From assembly GCA_029237825.1 (NCBI GenBank), contig JAQZBQ010000003.1, positions 62,001 to 126,000 of the forward strand: a stretch of 64,000 nucleotides of DNA, written 5' to 3'. The notes under the pieces were generated by a model that was given only the letters and a program-made list of their open reading frames with translations, had not been told where the DNA came from and made no database searches. Each line of letters opens with the position of its first letter. Position 1 is the first letter of the stretch. A program made the translations under genes and the position numbers. Of this stretch, positions 1 through 8,607 are shown piece after piece. The DNA comes from Bacteroidota bacterium. Lineage in GTDB: Bacteria > Bacteroidota > Bacteroidia > B-17B0 > Aurantibacillaceae.

Positions 1-93
1 ATCCATTTTGAATCTGTCGAAAAACAAAATGAATTTCTCGCAGCGCTTTCAAAATCAGGAATTAATAATGATGTGTGTGACCTGAGTATTTGA
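1..93 (+). CDS. C-terminal end of an unidentified protein (partial)
   Basis: An open frame runs from base 1 to a TGA at 91-93, about 30 codons, with ordinary protein-like composition (ends ...NNDVCDLSI). It converges with the minus-strand gene that ends at 110. The rest lies left of the window, so no function can be given and the call rests only on the open frame. Confidence 0.45.
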   Translation: MHFESVEKQNEFLAALSKSGINNDVCDLSI

Positions 94-109
94 TTTGAAA
101 ACAGCTCTG

Positions 110-421
110 CTATTTAAAAGAAGTCTTTTCGCCAAGTATATGCATACTAAAACTATTATCACCTACAAAAACAACACACATTTTTGAAGGCTGGTGAACA
201 ATGGCGTGCTTGATATTGTCAGGTAATGTATGGAATTCATCCGCGTTGTGAGTTGGAGAAACCGGAATGCAATCGATGTATTGATTTTTACCAGCCAGGC
301 GGGCCTCGCTTAATTTAACAAGTAAAACAGAATTGTTACCCTTAATCGTATCCTGATAGGTTTTAATTAAAGAATATTTATTCTCATGGACAATTTTTTC
401 GGATAATGCTTCGAAATTCAT
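110..421 (-). CDS. Hypothetical protein, 103 aa
   Basis: A 103-residue soluble protein of unknown function starting at ATG 421. No signal peptide or membrane segment is visible; the C-terminal half (KMCVVFVGDNSFSMHI) looks like a buried beta-strand core. It is the last of four minus-strand genes after cyanophycin synthetase, the helical protein and the Cys-rich bundle, but the 78-base gap to the previous gene means it may have its own promoter. I do not recognise the family. Confidence 0.6.
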   Translation of the reverse strand: MNFEALSEKIVHENKYSLIKTYQDTIKGNNSVLLVKLSEARLAGKNQYIDCIPVSPTHNADEFHTLPDNIKHAIVHQPSKMCVVFVGDNSFSMHILGEKTSFK

Positions 422-499
422 TATTCAAATGATTGTTTATACTCAAAAATAGAAAAAAATTCATTGGGTTTCTATTTGTATCTCACTTTTTCATGCTTT

Positions 500-817
500 T
501 CATTTCCTACACGCATCGGCACATTTTCTGCACACCTCTGCGCATTTCTGACAATGGCTTACTTCATGTTTTCCGCATTCTTCTGCACATTTCATACAAA
601 TTTCAGCGCACTCATTCAGTAAATGAATAGCGTGGTCTGAACGTCGCGCCACAAAAGCAGCCGTTACTGAGCAAAACTGTGCGCAATCCATATCCAGCTT
701 AATGCATTCCGCCATCATGTTCACATCCGGTTCATTTAAACATGCCGTCAGGCACCGTTGACACTCCGCAGAACACTCTGCAAGCGTTTCAAGTAATATC
801 GTATTTTGTTTTTCCAT
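500..817 (-). CDS. Cys-rich four-helix bundle protein, copper-storage (Csp/DUF326) type
   Basis: A 105-residue protein with 16 cysteines, mostly in C-x2-C and C-x3-C spacings along predicted helices (AECSAECQRCLTAC near residues 13-26; CQKCAEVCRKCADAC at the C-terminus). This is the hallmark of the DUF326 / Csp family, four-helix bundles that line their core with cysteine thiolates to hold many Cu(I) ions. There is no signal peptide, so a cytosolic Csp3-like form is inferred. It starts at ATG 817, 19 bases after the helical protein at 837-1322, and is probably co-transcribed with it and cyanophycin synthetase. Copper binding follows from the family; the link to cyanophycin is unexplained. Confidence 0.85.
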   Translation of the reverse strand: MEKQNTILLETLAECSAECQRCLTACLNEPDVNMMAECIKLDMDCAQFCSVTAAFVARRSDHAIHLLNECAEICMKCAEECGKHEVSHCQKCAEVCRKCADACRK

Positions 818-836
818 CAGTATGCAATTATTGATT

Positions 837-1322
837 TTATTTCATAGCAAGTTTTCGTTCAAGTACCTGGAGTCGGTGGTAGCGTCTCTTTAATAATTCG
901 AGTTGAGCAAGTAGTAGGTTTTTAGGTCCTTCTGAAATCGGATTATCCAAAACCTGACGGTAAAAACTCATAGTGTTTTCTTCAAACAACTTAATATTTT
1001 TTATCAATGATCCCAAATCATCTTTATCATAATCTGAAAAAAATTGTTCATGCGGATTTAAACTGTTTTTGATAACGTTCAGAGCATTGCGTTCGCCAAG
1101 GTGAACCAACAGTAATTGATTAATTTCTTCCCAGAACGCTTTACTTTGGCTTAATCCCTCGAGTAAAATAACTTTCAACGCCGGAAAATTTATATTTTCG
1201 TTAATGAAGTGAAAACGGTTAATCGTATCCATCTGGCATTCACGGAGCTCCCACAGCATTTCATGCTCATTCGACCCATTGATGGAGGAAGCTACATTTT
1301 TTAGGCCTCTGAGCTTGTCCAT
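837..1322 (-). CDS. Predicted all-alpha protein in the cyanophycin synthetase operon
   Basis: The reading frame opens further upstream, but ATG 1322 (MDKLRGLKNV) is preferred because it lies one base after the TAA of cphA, a typical coupled junction; the longer frame would overlap cphA by 62 bases. The 161-residue product has no signal peptide and appears almost wholly helical, with long amphipathic stretches (for example NKLFEENTMSFYRQVLD-like segments near residues 115-135). The profile resembles DUF2383/ferritin-like bundles, but no metal-ligand motif is clear. Function unknown; position suggests a role tied to cyanophycin or stress storage. Confidence 0.75.
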   Translation of the reverse strand: MDKLRGLKNVASSINGSNEHEMLWELRECQMDTINRFHFINENINFPALKVILLEGLSQSKAFWEEINQLLLVHLGERNALNVIKNSLNPHEQFFSDYDKDDLGSLIKNIKLFEENTMSFYRQVLDNPISEGPKNLLLAQLELLKRRYHRLQVLERKLAMK

Positions 1323-1323
1323 A

Positions 1324-3900
1324 TTAATAGTTGCTTTGAAGTTCTTTTTGGCGTTTGGCCCGTTGAACAATTGCCAGCGTATCATCTACACTATCGGCAT
1401 TTAATATCACATAATTTCCGGGCTGAGACTTTTCAAGTGCAAAATTAAGCGCCTCTTCAAGGTCAGGAATCACAGTAACTACCAAATTAATATTTGTGTT
1501 GTAAATTCCCTTTTTGATGAGTGTGATAATTTCGTTGCTGTTTCTTCCGCGGGTATCTTTATCCACGCGAATTATAATTTCATCGTAAATTTCAGCTGCT
1601 AATCGCCCTACTTCTTCAATATCTTCATCGCGCCTATCTCCCACTCCGGTAATTATTCCAATCTTATACTCCTCCATGTTGTTCATCAGTTCAGCAAACG
1701 CCTTTATACTGTGAGGATTGTGTGCATAATCAACCATCACATGTACATCACCGACGTCGATTATGTTTAACCTGCCCGGTGTTTGTTCGGCACTAGGAAA
1801 AAACGAACGTAGAGCCTCACGGGTAAGACGCATCGAAAAATTCAGTATGTATGCGGATAAAATAACAGGCAGCACGTTTTCAATCTGAAATCCTGCTTTT
1901 CCTTTCATTGTGATGGGGATATTTTCTACATGCTCCACCGTAGTTTTTTTATCGCCTTCCTGGATAATTAAATTTCCTTTTGCGTCTTTAAAAGCCGCTA
2001 ATCCACCGTTTTTGCAATGCTCTCTTATCACCTCGTTTTCATCCTGACTGAATAACGCAATTTTACATTTTAAACTATCACGCATTTTTAGCACTAAGTC
2101 TGACGATGCGTTTAAAATCGCGTAACCATCATGTTTTACCGATTGAGGTACCACTTTTTTAACCCTGGCCATATCCTCCACCGTATAAATATCTTTTAAA
2201 CCAAGATGGTCGGCTGCAATGTTTGTTACAATACCAATGTCACATTGGTCAAATGCCAAACCCGATCGGAGGATTCCTCCGCGGGCGCATTCAAGCACTG
2301 CAAACTCTACCGATTTATCCTGTAAAATTACGGCGCTGCTCCTCGGGCCGCTGCAGTCACCCTTGATTATCTGATGTCCGCCGATGTAAATCCCTTCTGT
2401 TGTAGTTAAGCCGGTACATACTCCCTGCGCCTGCGCCACGTGGGCCATCAGTCTGCTGGTAGTGGTTTTGCCGTTAGTTCCCGTAACCGATACAATTGGA
2501 ATTCTTCCATTTTTTCCATCGGGAAACGTCATATCCATAATGGCTTTTCCAACATTTCTTGGTGTACCTTCCGAAGGGGAAACATGCATGCGCAATCCCG
2601 GCGCAGCGTTCACCTCAATTATAGCACCATCCTGGGTGTGCAAGGGTTGCCGAATGTCCTCGGCCATGATATCGATACCACAAATATCAAGTCCAATAAT
2701 TCGAGCTACCCTTTCTGCTAAACGGATGTTCTCAGGATGAACATCATCGGTAACATCAATCGCAGTTCCCCCGGTACTCAAATTGGCTGTATCTTTTAAC
2801 ACCACAATTTCATCTTCAGGTAAAACAGAATCAAGATTCATGTTTTTAATTTCCAGTAATTTCAATGAAATTTCATCAATTTCAATACGGGTTAGTACAT
2901 TACCATGGCCAATGCCTCTGGCAGGATCTTCATTGGTTTTATCAACAAGCTGCTGAATAGTTGATTTACCGTCACCTTTAACAAATGCCGGTAAACGCTT
3001 AGCTGCAGCTACAAATTTGTTATTGATGACAAGGAAACGGAAGTCATTTCCTTTTATAAATTTTTCAATGATAACATAGTTAGAATAACTTTGCGCAAGT
3101 TTAAAGCCCTGTTGCAGTGTTTCAAATGTGGTGATATCGGTTGTGATGCATTTTCCCTGATGCCCGTTCAAGGGTTTTGTTACCAAAGGGTATCCAAGTT
3201 TTTCAACTGCACGTAACAACTGATCTTCGTTCCTTACCACAACACCCTGGGGAACAGGTATCATAGCATCTTCAAGCAATTGTTTGGTTAAATCCTTATC
3301 ACCGGCAATGTTTACCGCTATCTGACTTGTTCCGTCACCAATGGAAGCAGAAAAACGTGTTGTATATTTTCCATAACCGAATACGGTAAATCGCCCGTCA
3401 CCAGAAGATGAGACAGGGACATTTCGCTTCTTCGCCTCCTTTATAATTTCAAATGTACTGGGACCATGCTTATGACGGTTATATAAGCGCTGAAGCGTTT
3501 CCAGATCCTTTTCCAGCCTAATGTTGCTTTTACCATCTAATAAAGCACTTAATGATTCAGATACAATTTCGGCAGCTTCTACTCCATGCTCCTTCAACTC
3601 ATACTCAAATATTGCGTAATAGGATGACTCCCCTAAAAGTTCAGCCTGTGCATATTTTACATCAGCTCCATTCTTACGTTGAAGAAATAAACCAAGTTTT
3701 GCAAATGAATTTGCCAAGGAGAGTTTTGAATCATGCTCTGTTAGATTTGCATCAAAATCAGGCCATAAAGTTGAAAGTTTTTCTCGCAGTAATTCAACAT
3801 CGTATTCAGTTTTCTGAAGGTCGAGTTTAACCACAATTAACTGATGTACATCGGGAGACCAGATATTTGGTCCGGACATTACTTTTAGTTCGTTTATCAT
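1324..3900 (-). CDS. cphA: Cyanophycin synthetase
   Basis: The 858-residue length is normal for CphA1, which makes cyanophycin (multi-L-arginyl-poly-L-aspartate, a nitrogen reserve) from Asp and Arg with ATP. Visible order: N-terminal domain (about 1-160), ATP-grasp domain (about 200-450, with GYPLVTKPLNGHQGK and IIEVNAAPGLRMH), then a Mur-ligase-like domain with P-loop VTGTNGKTTT (K478) and the C-terminal lobe containing VMVDYAHNPHS. The ATP-grasp half adds Asp and the Mur half adds Arg in characterised homologues. Full length argues against the shorter CphA2. No cyanophycinase gene lies nearby in the window. First gene of a minus-strand operon. Confidence 0.93.
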   Translation of the reverse strand: MINELKVMSGPNIWSPDVHQLIVVKLDLQKTEYDVELLREKLSTLWPDFDANLTEHDSKLSLANSFAKLGLFLQRKNGADVKYAQAELLGESSYYAIFEYELKEHGVEAAEIVSESLSALLDGKSNIRLEKDLETLQRLYNRHKHGPSTFEIIKEAKKRNVPVSSSGDGRFTVFGYGKYTTRFSASIGDGTSQIAVNIAGDKDLTKQLLEDAMIPVPQGVVVRNEDQLLRAVEKLGYPLVTKPLNGHQGKCITTDITTFETLQQGFKLAQSYSNYVIIEKFIKGNDFRFLVINNKFVAAAKRLPAFVKGDGKSTIQQLVDKTNEDPARGIGHGNVLTRIEIDEISLKLLEIKNMNLDSVLPEDEIVVLKDTANLSTGGTAIDVTDDVHPENIRLAERVARIIGLDICGIDIMAEDIRQPLHTQDGAIIEVNAAPGLRMHVSPSEGTPRNVGKAIMDMTFPDGKNGRIPIVSVTGTNGKTTTSRLMAHVAQAQGVCTGLTTTEGIYIGGHQIIKGDCSGPRSSAVILQDKSVEFAVLECARGGILRSGLAFDQCDIGIVTNIAADHLGLKDIYTVEDMARVKKVVPQSVKHDGYAILNASSDLVLKMRDSLKCKIALFSQDENEVIREHCKNGGLAAFKDAKGNLIIQEGDKKTTVEHVENIPITMKGKAGFQIENVLPVILSAYILNFSMRLTREALRSFFPSAEQTPGRLNIIDVGDVHVMVDYAHNPHSIKAFAELMNNMEEYKIGIITGVGDRRDEDIEEVGRLAAEIYDEIIIRVDKDTRGRNSNEIITLIKKGIYNTNINLVVTVIPDLEEALNFALEKSQPGNYVILNADSVDDTLAIVQRAKRQKELQSNY

Positions 3901-4093
3901 ATCTACGTTATTTTATAGCGTCGGGAAAAAACATAATCCTCACTGCCGAAGATAATTTAGGGAAAGATCTAGATGCTGGAATATCGTTAAAAGTAGGTTT
4001 GGAATCGCCTGAATAGATACCTGAACCATGCGCTTATACAATATGAAATATCTTTGATTTGTATCAGAAAAATATAAATTTTAACGCAATATT

Positions 4094-6631
4094 TTAGCTC
4101 TGTGAATTTAAGAAGTCGTTTAAATAAGGTGCCGTTTTACTGGTCCGATCTTTTGCAACTTTAATTGGCTGCCCTTCAACCACAATATTTCCTCCGTCCA
4201 ATCCTGCGCCGGGTCCCATGTCAATTATCCAATCGCTGTCGGCAATCACCTGCATGTCGTGTTCCACAACTACCACTGTATTTCCCGCATCAACAAGAGC
4301 ATGTAATTGCTTTAATAACTTTTCCACATCCGAAGGATGCAAACCAGTTGTAGGTTCATCAAGAATATATAAAGTATTACCACGCTGTGTTTTCTGCAGT
4401 TCCGTTGCAAGCTTAATCCGTTGAGCTTCGCCACCGGATAATTCGGTAGCCGGTTGGCCAAGCCTTATATAACCAAGACCAACCTGACGCAATACATCCA
4501 ATGCGCGATTCAAGGAAGGCTCATTTTCAAAAAACTGGTGAGCGGTATCCACCGTCATATTTAAAACATCGGCGATATTTTTTCCTTTATACCTTATGGC
4601 CAGAGTTTTTTCATTGTAGCGAGTTCCTTTACAAACCGGACATGGTGTGTAAACACTAGGTAAAAAGAGAAGCTCAACCATCACAAATCCTTCGCCCTCA
4701 CAATGCGGGCAGCGACCTTTCACGACATTAAACGAAAACCGTCCAACATCATAACGTTTGGATTTTGCATCTGGTGTTGCAGCAAACAACCGTCTTACAT
4801 TGTCAAAAAGACCTGTATAGGTTGCAAGGTTCGATCGAGGCGTGCGGCCAATCGGCTTTTGATCCACTAAAACCATTCGTTTAATAAAATCTGCACCGCC
4901 GGTAATGTGACCTTCCAATACTAAATCCTCTTTTTCCAATTCTTCATTATCAGGATCCGCAATCCGATCAATCTTTTGCCCAAGATGGCCAGCCACAAGC
5001 TCAACGAGTACCTGGCTTACCAAACTACTTTTGCCCGAACCAGACACTCCGGTAACACTAGTGAAAACACTAAGAGGAATCGCAACCCTTAAATCCTTTA
5101 GATTATTTCGGCTGATCCCGCTTAAGGTTAACCATTCAAATGGTTTACGAATACTCCTCTTTACCAGACTATGTTGTTTCGAAAGGTATTTAGCGGTTAA
5201 CGAATCGGAGTTCTTAAAAAGCCCATTTAGCGTACCGCTGTATAATATTTCTCCCCCTTTCTCGCCCGCCATGGGACCAACATCTACAATCCAATCGGCA
5301 TGTTTTATTACATCTATCTCATGCTCAACAACAAACACAGTATTACCAGAAGCTTTTAAACCGTCGAGTGTTCTTAGTAGTGCTTTGGAATCTGCAGGAT
5401 GTAAACCTGCCGATGGCTCATCTAAAACATATACAACTCCAAATAAGTTTGAACGAACCTGAGTTGCCAAGCGCAGGCGTTGTAATTCACCTGGCGATAA
5501 TGTGGGCGTACTTCGTTCCAGGGTTAAATATCCAAGTCCTAAGTCGAGTATTACGCTCAGCCGCGACTGCAGGTCTTCGGCAATAACCTTTGCAACATTA
5601 GCCTTTTCCGGATGCTGTTGAATCAATTGTTGAAGTCGTGGTGCTTTTCCATTCGCATAGGTCTCAAAGATTGCATATAGGTCGGATAAGGTCAATTTTG
5701 AAATCTCAGAAATATCGTAACCTGCAAATTTCACCGACAGAGCTTCCTTTTTGAGTCTTTTTCCTTCGCATGTCGGACATTCTGTACTAAGCATAAATTT
5801 TGAAACCCTTTTTTTCATTAACTGACTTTGGGTAGTAGAGAATGTCTGAAGTACATATTTCCTTGCACTTGTAAATGTTCCCATGTAACTTGGCTCAGCT
5901 TTGTTTTTTAATGCACGTTTGACTTCAGTAGCAGAAAAACCAGAATAAACCGGAACGGTTGGTTGCTCTTCTGTAAATAAAATCCAATCCCGGTCCTTTT
6001 TGGGAATTTCACGCCATGGTTTGTCAACATCATAGCCAAGTGTCATTAAAATTTCGCGAAGGTTTTGTCCCTGCCATGCTGAAGGCCAGGCAGCTATCGC
6101 TTTCTCCCGAATGGATAACGAATCATCCGGTACCATTGATTTTTCGGTTACTTCAAATACTTTTCCTATTCCGTGACATTGACTACATGCGCCTTCAGGA
6201 GTATTGGGAGAAAAAGCCTCTGCATAAATGATCGACTGACCTTTTGGATAATCGCCCGCTCTGGAAAACAACATCCTGCATAAATTTGAAATTGTGGTAA
6301 CACTCCCTACGCTTGATCGTGAAGATCCCTGACTTCTTTGTTGCTGCAAAGCAATAGCCGGTGGCAAGCCTATAATATCATCCACTTTTGGAACGGACAT
6401 TTGATGAAACAAACGGCGAGCGTATGGCGATACAGATTCCAGGTATCTTCGTTGTGCTTCAGCATAGAGCGTTCCAAATGCAAGCGACGATTTGCCTGAT
6501 CCTGAAACACCTGTAAATACAACAAGGGCGTCTCTTGGAATTTGAAGGCTAACATTTTTGAGGTTATTTTCCCTGGCACCTTTAACTATTACATATCCAT
6601 CTCCAGATGCGTTGATTTTGCTATGTTCCAT
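4094..6631 (-). CDS. UvrA paralogue (class II type) lacking the UvrB-binding domain
   Basis: This 845-residue ABC-ATPase has two UvrA-type nucleotide-binding halves: Walker A GVSGSGKSSLAF (K47) and a second GVSGSGKSSL near 527-534, ABC signatures LSPGELQRLRLA and LSGGEAQRIKLA, and the C-terminal zinc module CPHCEGEG...CPVCKGTRY. It is about 100 residues shorter than canonical UvrA. Between TTISNLCRMLFSRAG and ACSQCHGIG only about 20 residues remain where UvrA carries its UvrB-binding domain and the first CxxC pair. It therefore resembles UvrA2-type proteins linked to damage or drug tolerance rather than the main repair UvrA. A perfect inverted repeat lies upstream at 6664-6680. Confidence 0.88.
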   Translation of the reverse strand: MEHSKINASGDGYVIVKGARENNLKNVSLQIPRDALVVFTGVSGSGKSSLAFGTLYAEAQRRYLESVSPYARRLFHQMSVPKVDDIIGLPPAIALQQQRSQGSSRSSVGSVTTISNLCRMLFSRAGDYPKGQSIIYAEAFSPNTPEGACSQCHGIGKVFEVTEKSMVPDDSLSIREKAIAAWPSAWQGQNLREILMTLGYDVDKPWREIPKKDRDWILFTEEQPTVPVYSGFSATEVKRALKNKAEPSYMGTFTSARKYVLQTFSTTQSQLMKKRVSKFMLSTECPTCEGKRLKKEALSVKFAGYDISEISKLTLSDLYAIFETYANGKAPRLQQLIQQHPEKANVAKVIAEDLQSRLSVILDLGLGYLTLERSTPTLSPGELQRLRLATQVRSNLFGVVYVLDEPSAGLHPADSKALLRTLDGLKASGNTVFVVEHEIDVIKHADWIVDVGPMAGEKGGEILYSGTLNGLFKNSDSLTAKYLSKQHSLVKRSIRKPFEWLTLSGISRNNLKDLRVAIPLSVFTSVTGVSGSGKSSLVSQVLVELVAGHLGQKIDRIADPDNEELEKEDLVLEGHITGGADFIKRMVLVDQKPIGRTPRSNLATYTGLFDNVRRLFAATPDAKSKRYDVGRFSFNVVKGRCPHCEGEGFVMVELLFLPSVYTPCPVCKGTRYNEKTLAIRYKGKNIADVLNMTVDTAHQFFENEPSLNRALDVLRQVGLGYIRLGQPATELSGGEAQRIKLATELQKTQRGNTLYILDEPTTGLHPSDVEKLLKQLHALVDAGNTVVVVEHDMQVIADSDWIIDMGPGAGLDGGNIVVEGQPIKVAKDRTSKTAPYLNDFLNSQS

Positions 6632-6663
6632 CGTTACTGTTCAAAATGCATCCTACAAATAAC

Positions 6664-6680
6664 AACATGTATAACATGTT
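6664..6680. promoter_or_regulatory. Inverted repeat upstream of the UvrA paralogue
   Basis: AACATGT-ATA-ACATGTT is a perfect 7-base inverted repeat with a 3-base spacer, 33 bases upstream of the ATG at 6631. Its length and position fit an operator for a dimeric repressor, but no regulator gene is adjacent and the binder is unknown. Confidence 0.4.
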
Positions 6681-6743
6681 AACCTTTATACATCATTAAT
6701 ATAATCTTATAAGTTTGCGATAATCATCACAAATAGTAAAATG

Positions 6744-8033
6744 TCAATTAAAATCCGGCTGAGGCGTGATCAGAATTTCATCAATCTTGTTCCCATCCAT
6801 ATAAACGATCTCAAATTTGTAGCCAAGAAGTAAAAAGCTTTCTCCTTTTTTAGGAATGCTTTTTAAGTGGCTAAGGATGAAGCCGCCAAGAGTTTTATAA
6901 TTTCCCTCTCCCGGTAATTCAGAAATTTTTAATAAATCCTTCAATTCTTCAATATTTAAGCCAGCATCAACAAGAAAGGACCCATCTTCCCGGACGATAA
7001 TCTCTGGTTCACTTTGTTCCTTTGTATCCGGAAATTGCCCGATAATATTCTCCACAAGATCGTGTAGTGTAATAAGGCCCATCGTGCCGCCATATTCATT
7101 CACAACAAAACCAATATGAATATGCTTCTTTCGGAAAATGTCCAGTATTTTAAGGGCAGTGGTATTTTGAGGAAAAAAAAGGGGTTCCGAAGCCATTTCT
7201 TCCAAATTAAATTTTTTTCCCTCGTGTATTGAAAAGAGAACATCTTTTAGTGAAACCGTGCCGATGATTTTATCAATGCTATTATCGCCAACCGGAAACT
7301 TGGTGAAAGATGATTTTTGAATGACAGAAAGAACTTCTTCTTTTGAATGATGGATATTTAACCAGGCGATGTCGTGCTTTCTTGTCATCACATTTTCTGC
7401 GGTTCTGTCACCAAACTTAAAAACGCCGTTAATGATATCACCTTCCTGTTTTTCAATAATGCCGAACCTTGAACCTGTTTCAATCATGTATTTTAATTCG
7501 TCTTCCGTTACGGGCGGCTCCTTATTTTCTTTTATCAGTAAAATTTTAAGAAAAAACTTTGTAGAAACACTCAGAAAATATACAAACGGATAAGTAATAA
7601 TAGCCAGAATCCGCATGAAGGGCGCAAATGCAATTGTTATTTTCTCAGGGTTATTTAAGGCAATTGACTTTGGAACTAGCTCGCCGACAATTAAGGAAAA
7701 GTAAGTAATGATAACAATTACCAAGATAAAGGCAGCTTCCTCGGAATAAGGTTTTAACCAACCTATATTTTCAAAAAAGGGCTTTACATCATCCGTAAAA
7801 GCTTCGCCGCCATAAGCCCCAGCAATAATGCCTACAAGCGTGATCCCAATTTGCACAGTCGATAAAAACTTTTCAGGCTCGGTTAGCAAGTTGAGTGCAA
7901 TCCTGGCGCCTCTGCTGCCCTGCTTACTTTTTTGCTCCAAACGTGACGGCCGTGATGAAACTAATGCAATTTCACACATCGCAAATACGCCATTCAAAAC
8001 CAAGAGAAGAATTATAATGATGATCTCAACCAT
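6744..8033 (-). CDS. CNNM/DUF21 + CBS-pair + CorC_HlyC membrane protein
   Basis: A 429-residue inner-membrane protein of the hemolysin-C/CorC-like family. The first ~190 residues form the DUF21 (CNNM) module with hydrophobic helices and the typical SRPSRLEQKSKQGSRGA and LVGIIAGAYGGEAF segments; a tandem CBS pair spans about 205-335 (VMTRKHDIAWL, then IHIGFVVNEYGGTMGLITLHD), followed by a CorC_HlyC domain. Relatives export Mg2+/Co2+ or, as GldE in gliding Bacteroidota, support gliding-motility lipoproteins. No gld gene is adjacent, so a divalent-cation role is the safer inference. It starts at ATG 8033, with the His-rich gene divergent from it. Confidence 0.88.
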   Translation of the reverse strand: MVEIIIIILLLVLNGVFAMCEIALVSSRPSRLEQKSKQGSRGARIALNLLTEPEKFLSTVQIGITLVGIIAGAYGGEAFTDDVKPFFENIGWLKPYSEEAAFILVIVIITYFSLIVGELVPKSIALNNPEKITIAFAPFMRILAIITYPFVYFLSVSTKFFLKILLIKENKEPPVTEDELKYMIETGSRFGIIEKQEGDIINGVFKFGDRTAENVMTRKHDIAWLNIHHSKEEVLSVIQKSSFTKFPVGDNSIDKIIGTVSLKDVLFSIHEGKKFNLEEMASEPLFFPQNTTALKILDIFRKKHIHIGFVVNEYGGTMGLITLHDLVENIIGQFPDTKEQSEPEIIVREDGSFLVDAGLNIEELKDLLKISELPGEGNYKTLGGFILSHLKSIPKKGESFLLLGYKFEIVYMDGNKIDEILITPQPDFN

Positions 8034-8141
8034 AATCTCAGTAAATATACGAGAGTTTGTGAGGTATCACCTTTCAATATTACAAATTCATAATCATGGA
8101 ATGTGCCGGCTGTTAAATGGTTTCAAATTTTAAATTAATTG

Positions 8142-8149
8142 TATATTTG
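8142..8149 (+). promoter_or_regulatory. TAnnTTTG -7 box before the His-rich gene
   Basis: TATATTTG matches the Bacteroidota -7 consensus and lies six bases before the GTG at 8155. Transcription would begin near the start codon, implying a very short or absent leader. No clear -33 TTG is present. Confidence 0.35.
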
Positions 8150-8154
8150 TTTTA

Positions 8155-8550
8155 GTGATCAGAAAGTATATCATCATAACAATACTGATGTTAACCTATA
8201 CAATTGTATTGGCACATAGTATCATTCCTCACCATCATCATGACGATCATAAAATTGAACATTCCTCTCCGATTCATGATGAGGCAGAAAATTCTTTTTT
8301 AAAAGGGGAAGATGGTTTTGCTCATCAGTTTGGTAATTACATGCATTCAGTAAACACATCTGATGTTTACCCGCAACCCGAATCCTTCAATTTTTCAGAG
8401 GTTAATTTTGTTTTATTCATTTTCAAGTTTTGTGAATTCTATAAAGAGGAAGATGATGAAACAAAGGTTAGTTTAACACATGATTTTTTTTATAGGGCCA
8501 AACGCTACGTTTTTTTCAAAGGTCTTCGGGCACCACCAATCTTAAGTTAA
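8155..8550 (+). CDS. Small exported His-rich protein upstream of metal efflux genes
   Basis: A 131-residue protein, start GTG 8155. Residues 1-20 form a signal peptide or N-anchor (YIIITILMLTYTIVLAHS), followed by a metal-binding-looking cluster IIPHHHHDDHKIEHSS and scattered further His residues. Small His-rich periplasmic proteins often precede CzcA-type genes in Bacteroidota and are thought to buffer or sense Zn, Co, Cd or Cu. It lies 57 bases before czcA on the same strand; a small inverted repeat (GATTCT/AGAATC) falls in that gap. The metal role is inferred from composition and context. Confidence 0.7.
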   Translation: MIRKYIIITILMLTYTIVLAHSIIPHHHHDDHKIEHSSPIHDEAENSFLKGEDGFAHQFGNYMHSVNTSDVYPQPESFNFSEVNFVLFIFKFCEFYKEEDDETKVSLTHDFFYRAKRYVFFKGLRAPPILS

Positions 8551-8607
8551 GCATGATTCTCGGATTCTCATTAGAATCTTATCTTTCCATTTCTTAATTT
8601 TTTTCAA

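Noticed and set aside
433-630. Plus-strand frame of 65 codons over the Cys-rich gene
   Set aside because: It is the antisense of the well-supported DUF326-type gene and shows only its codon shadow.
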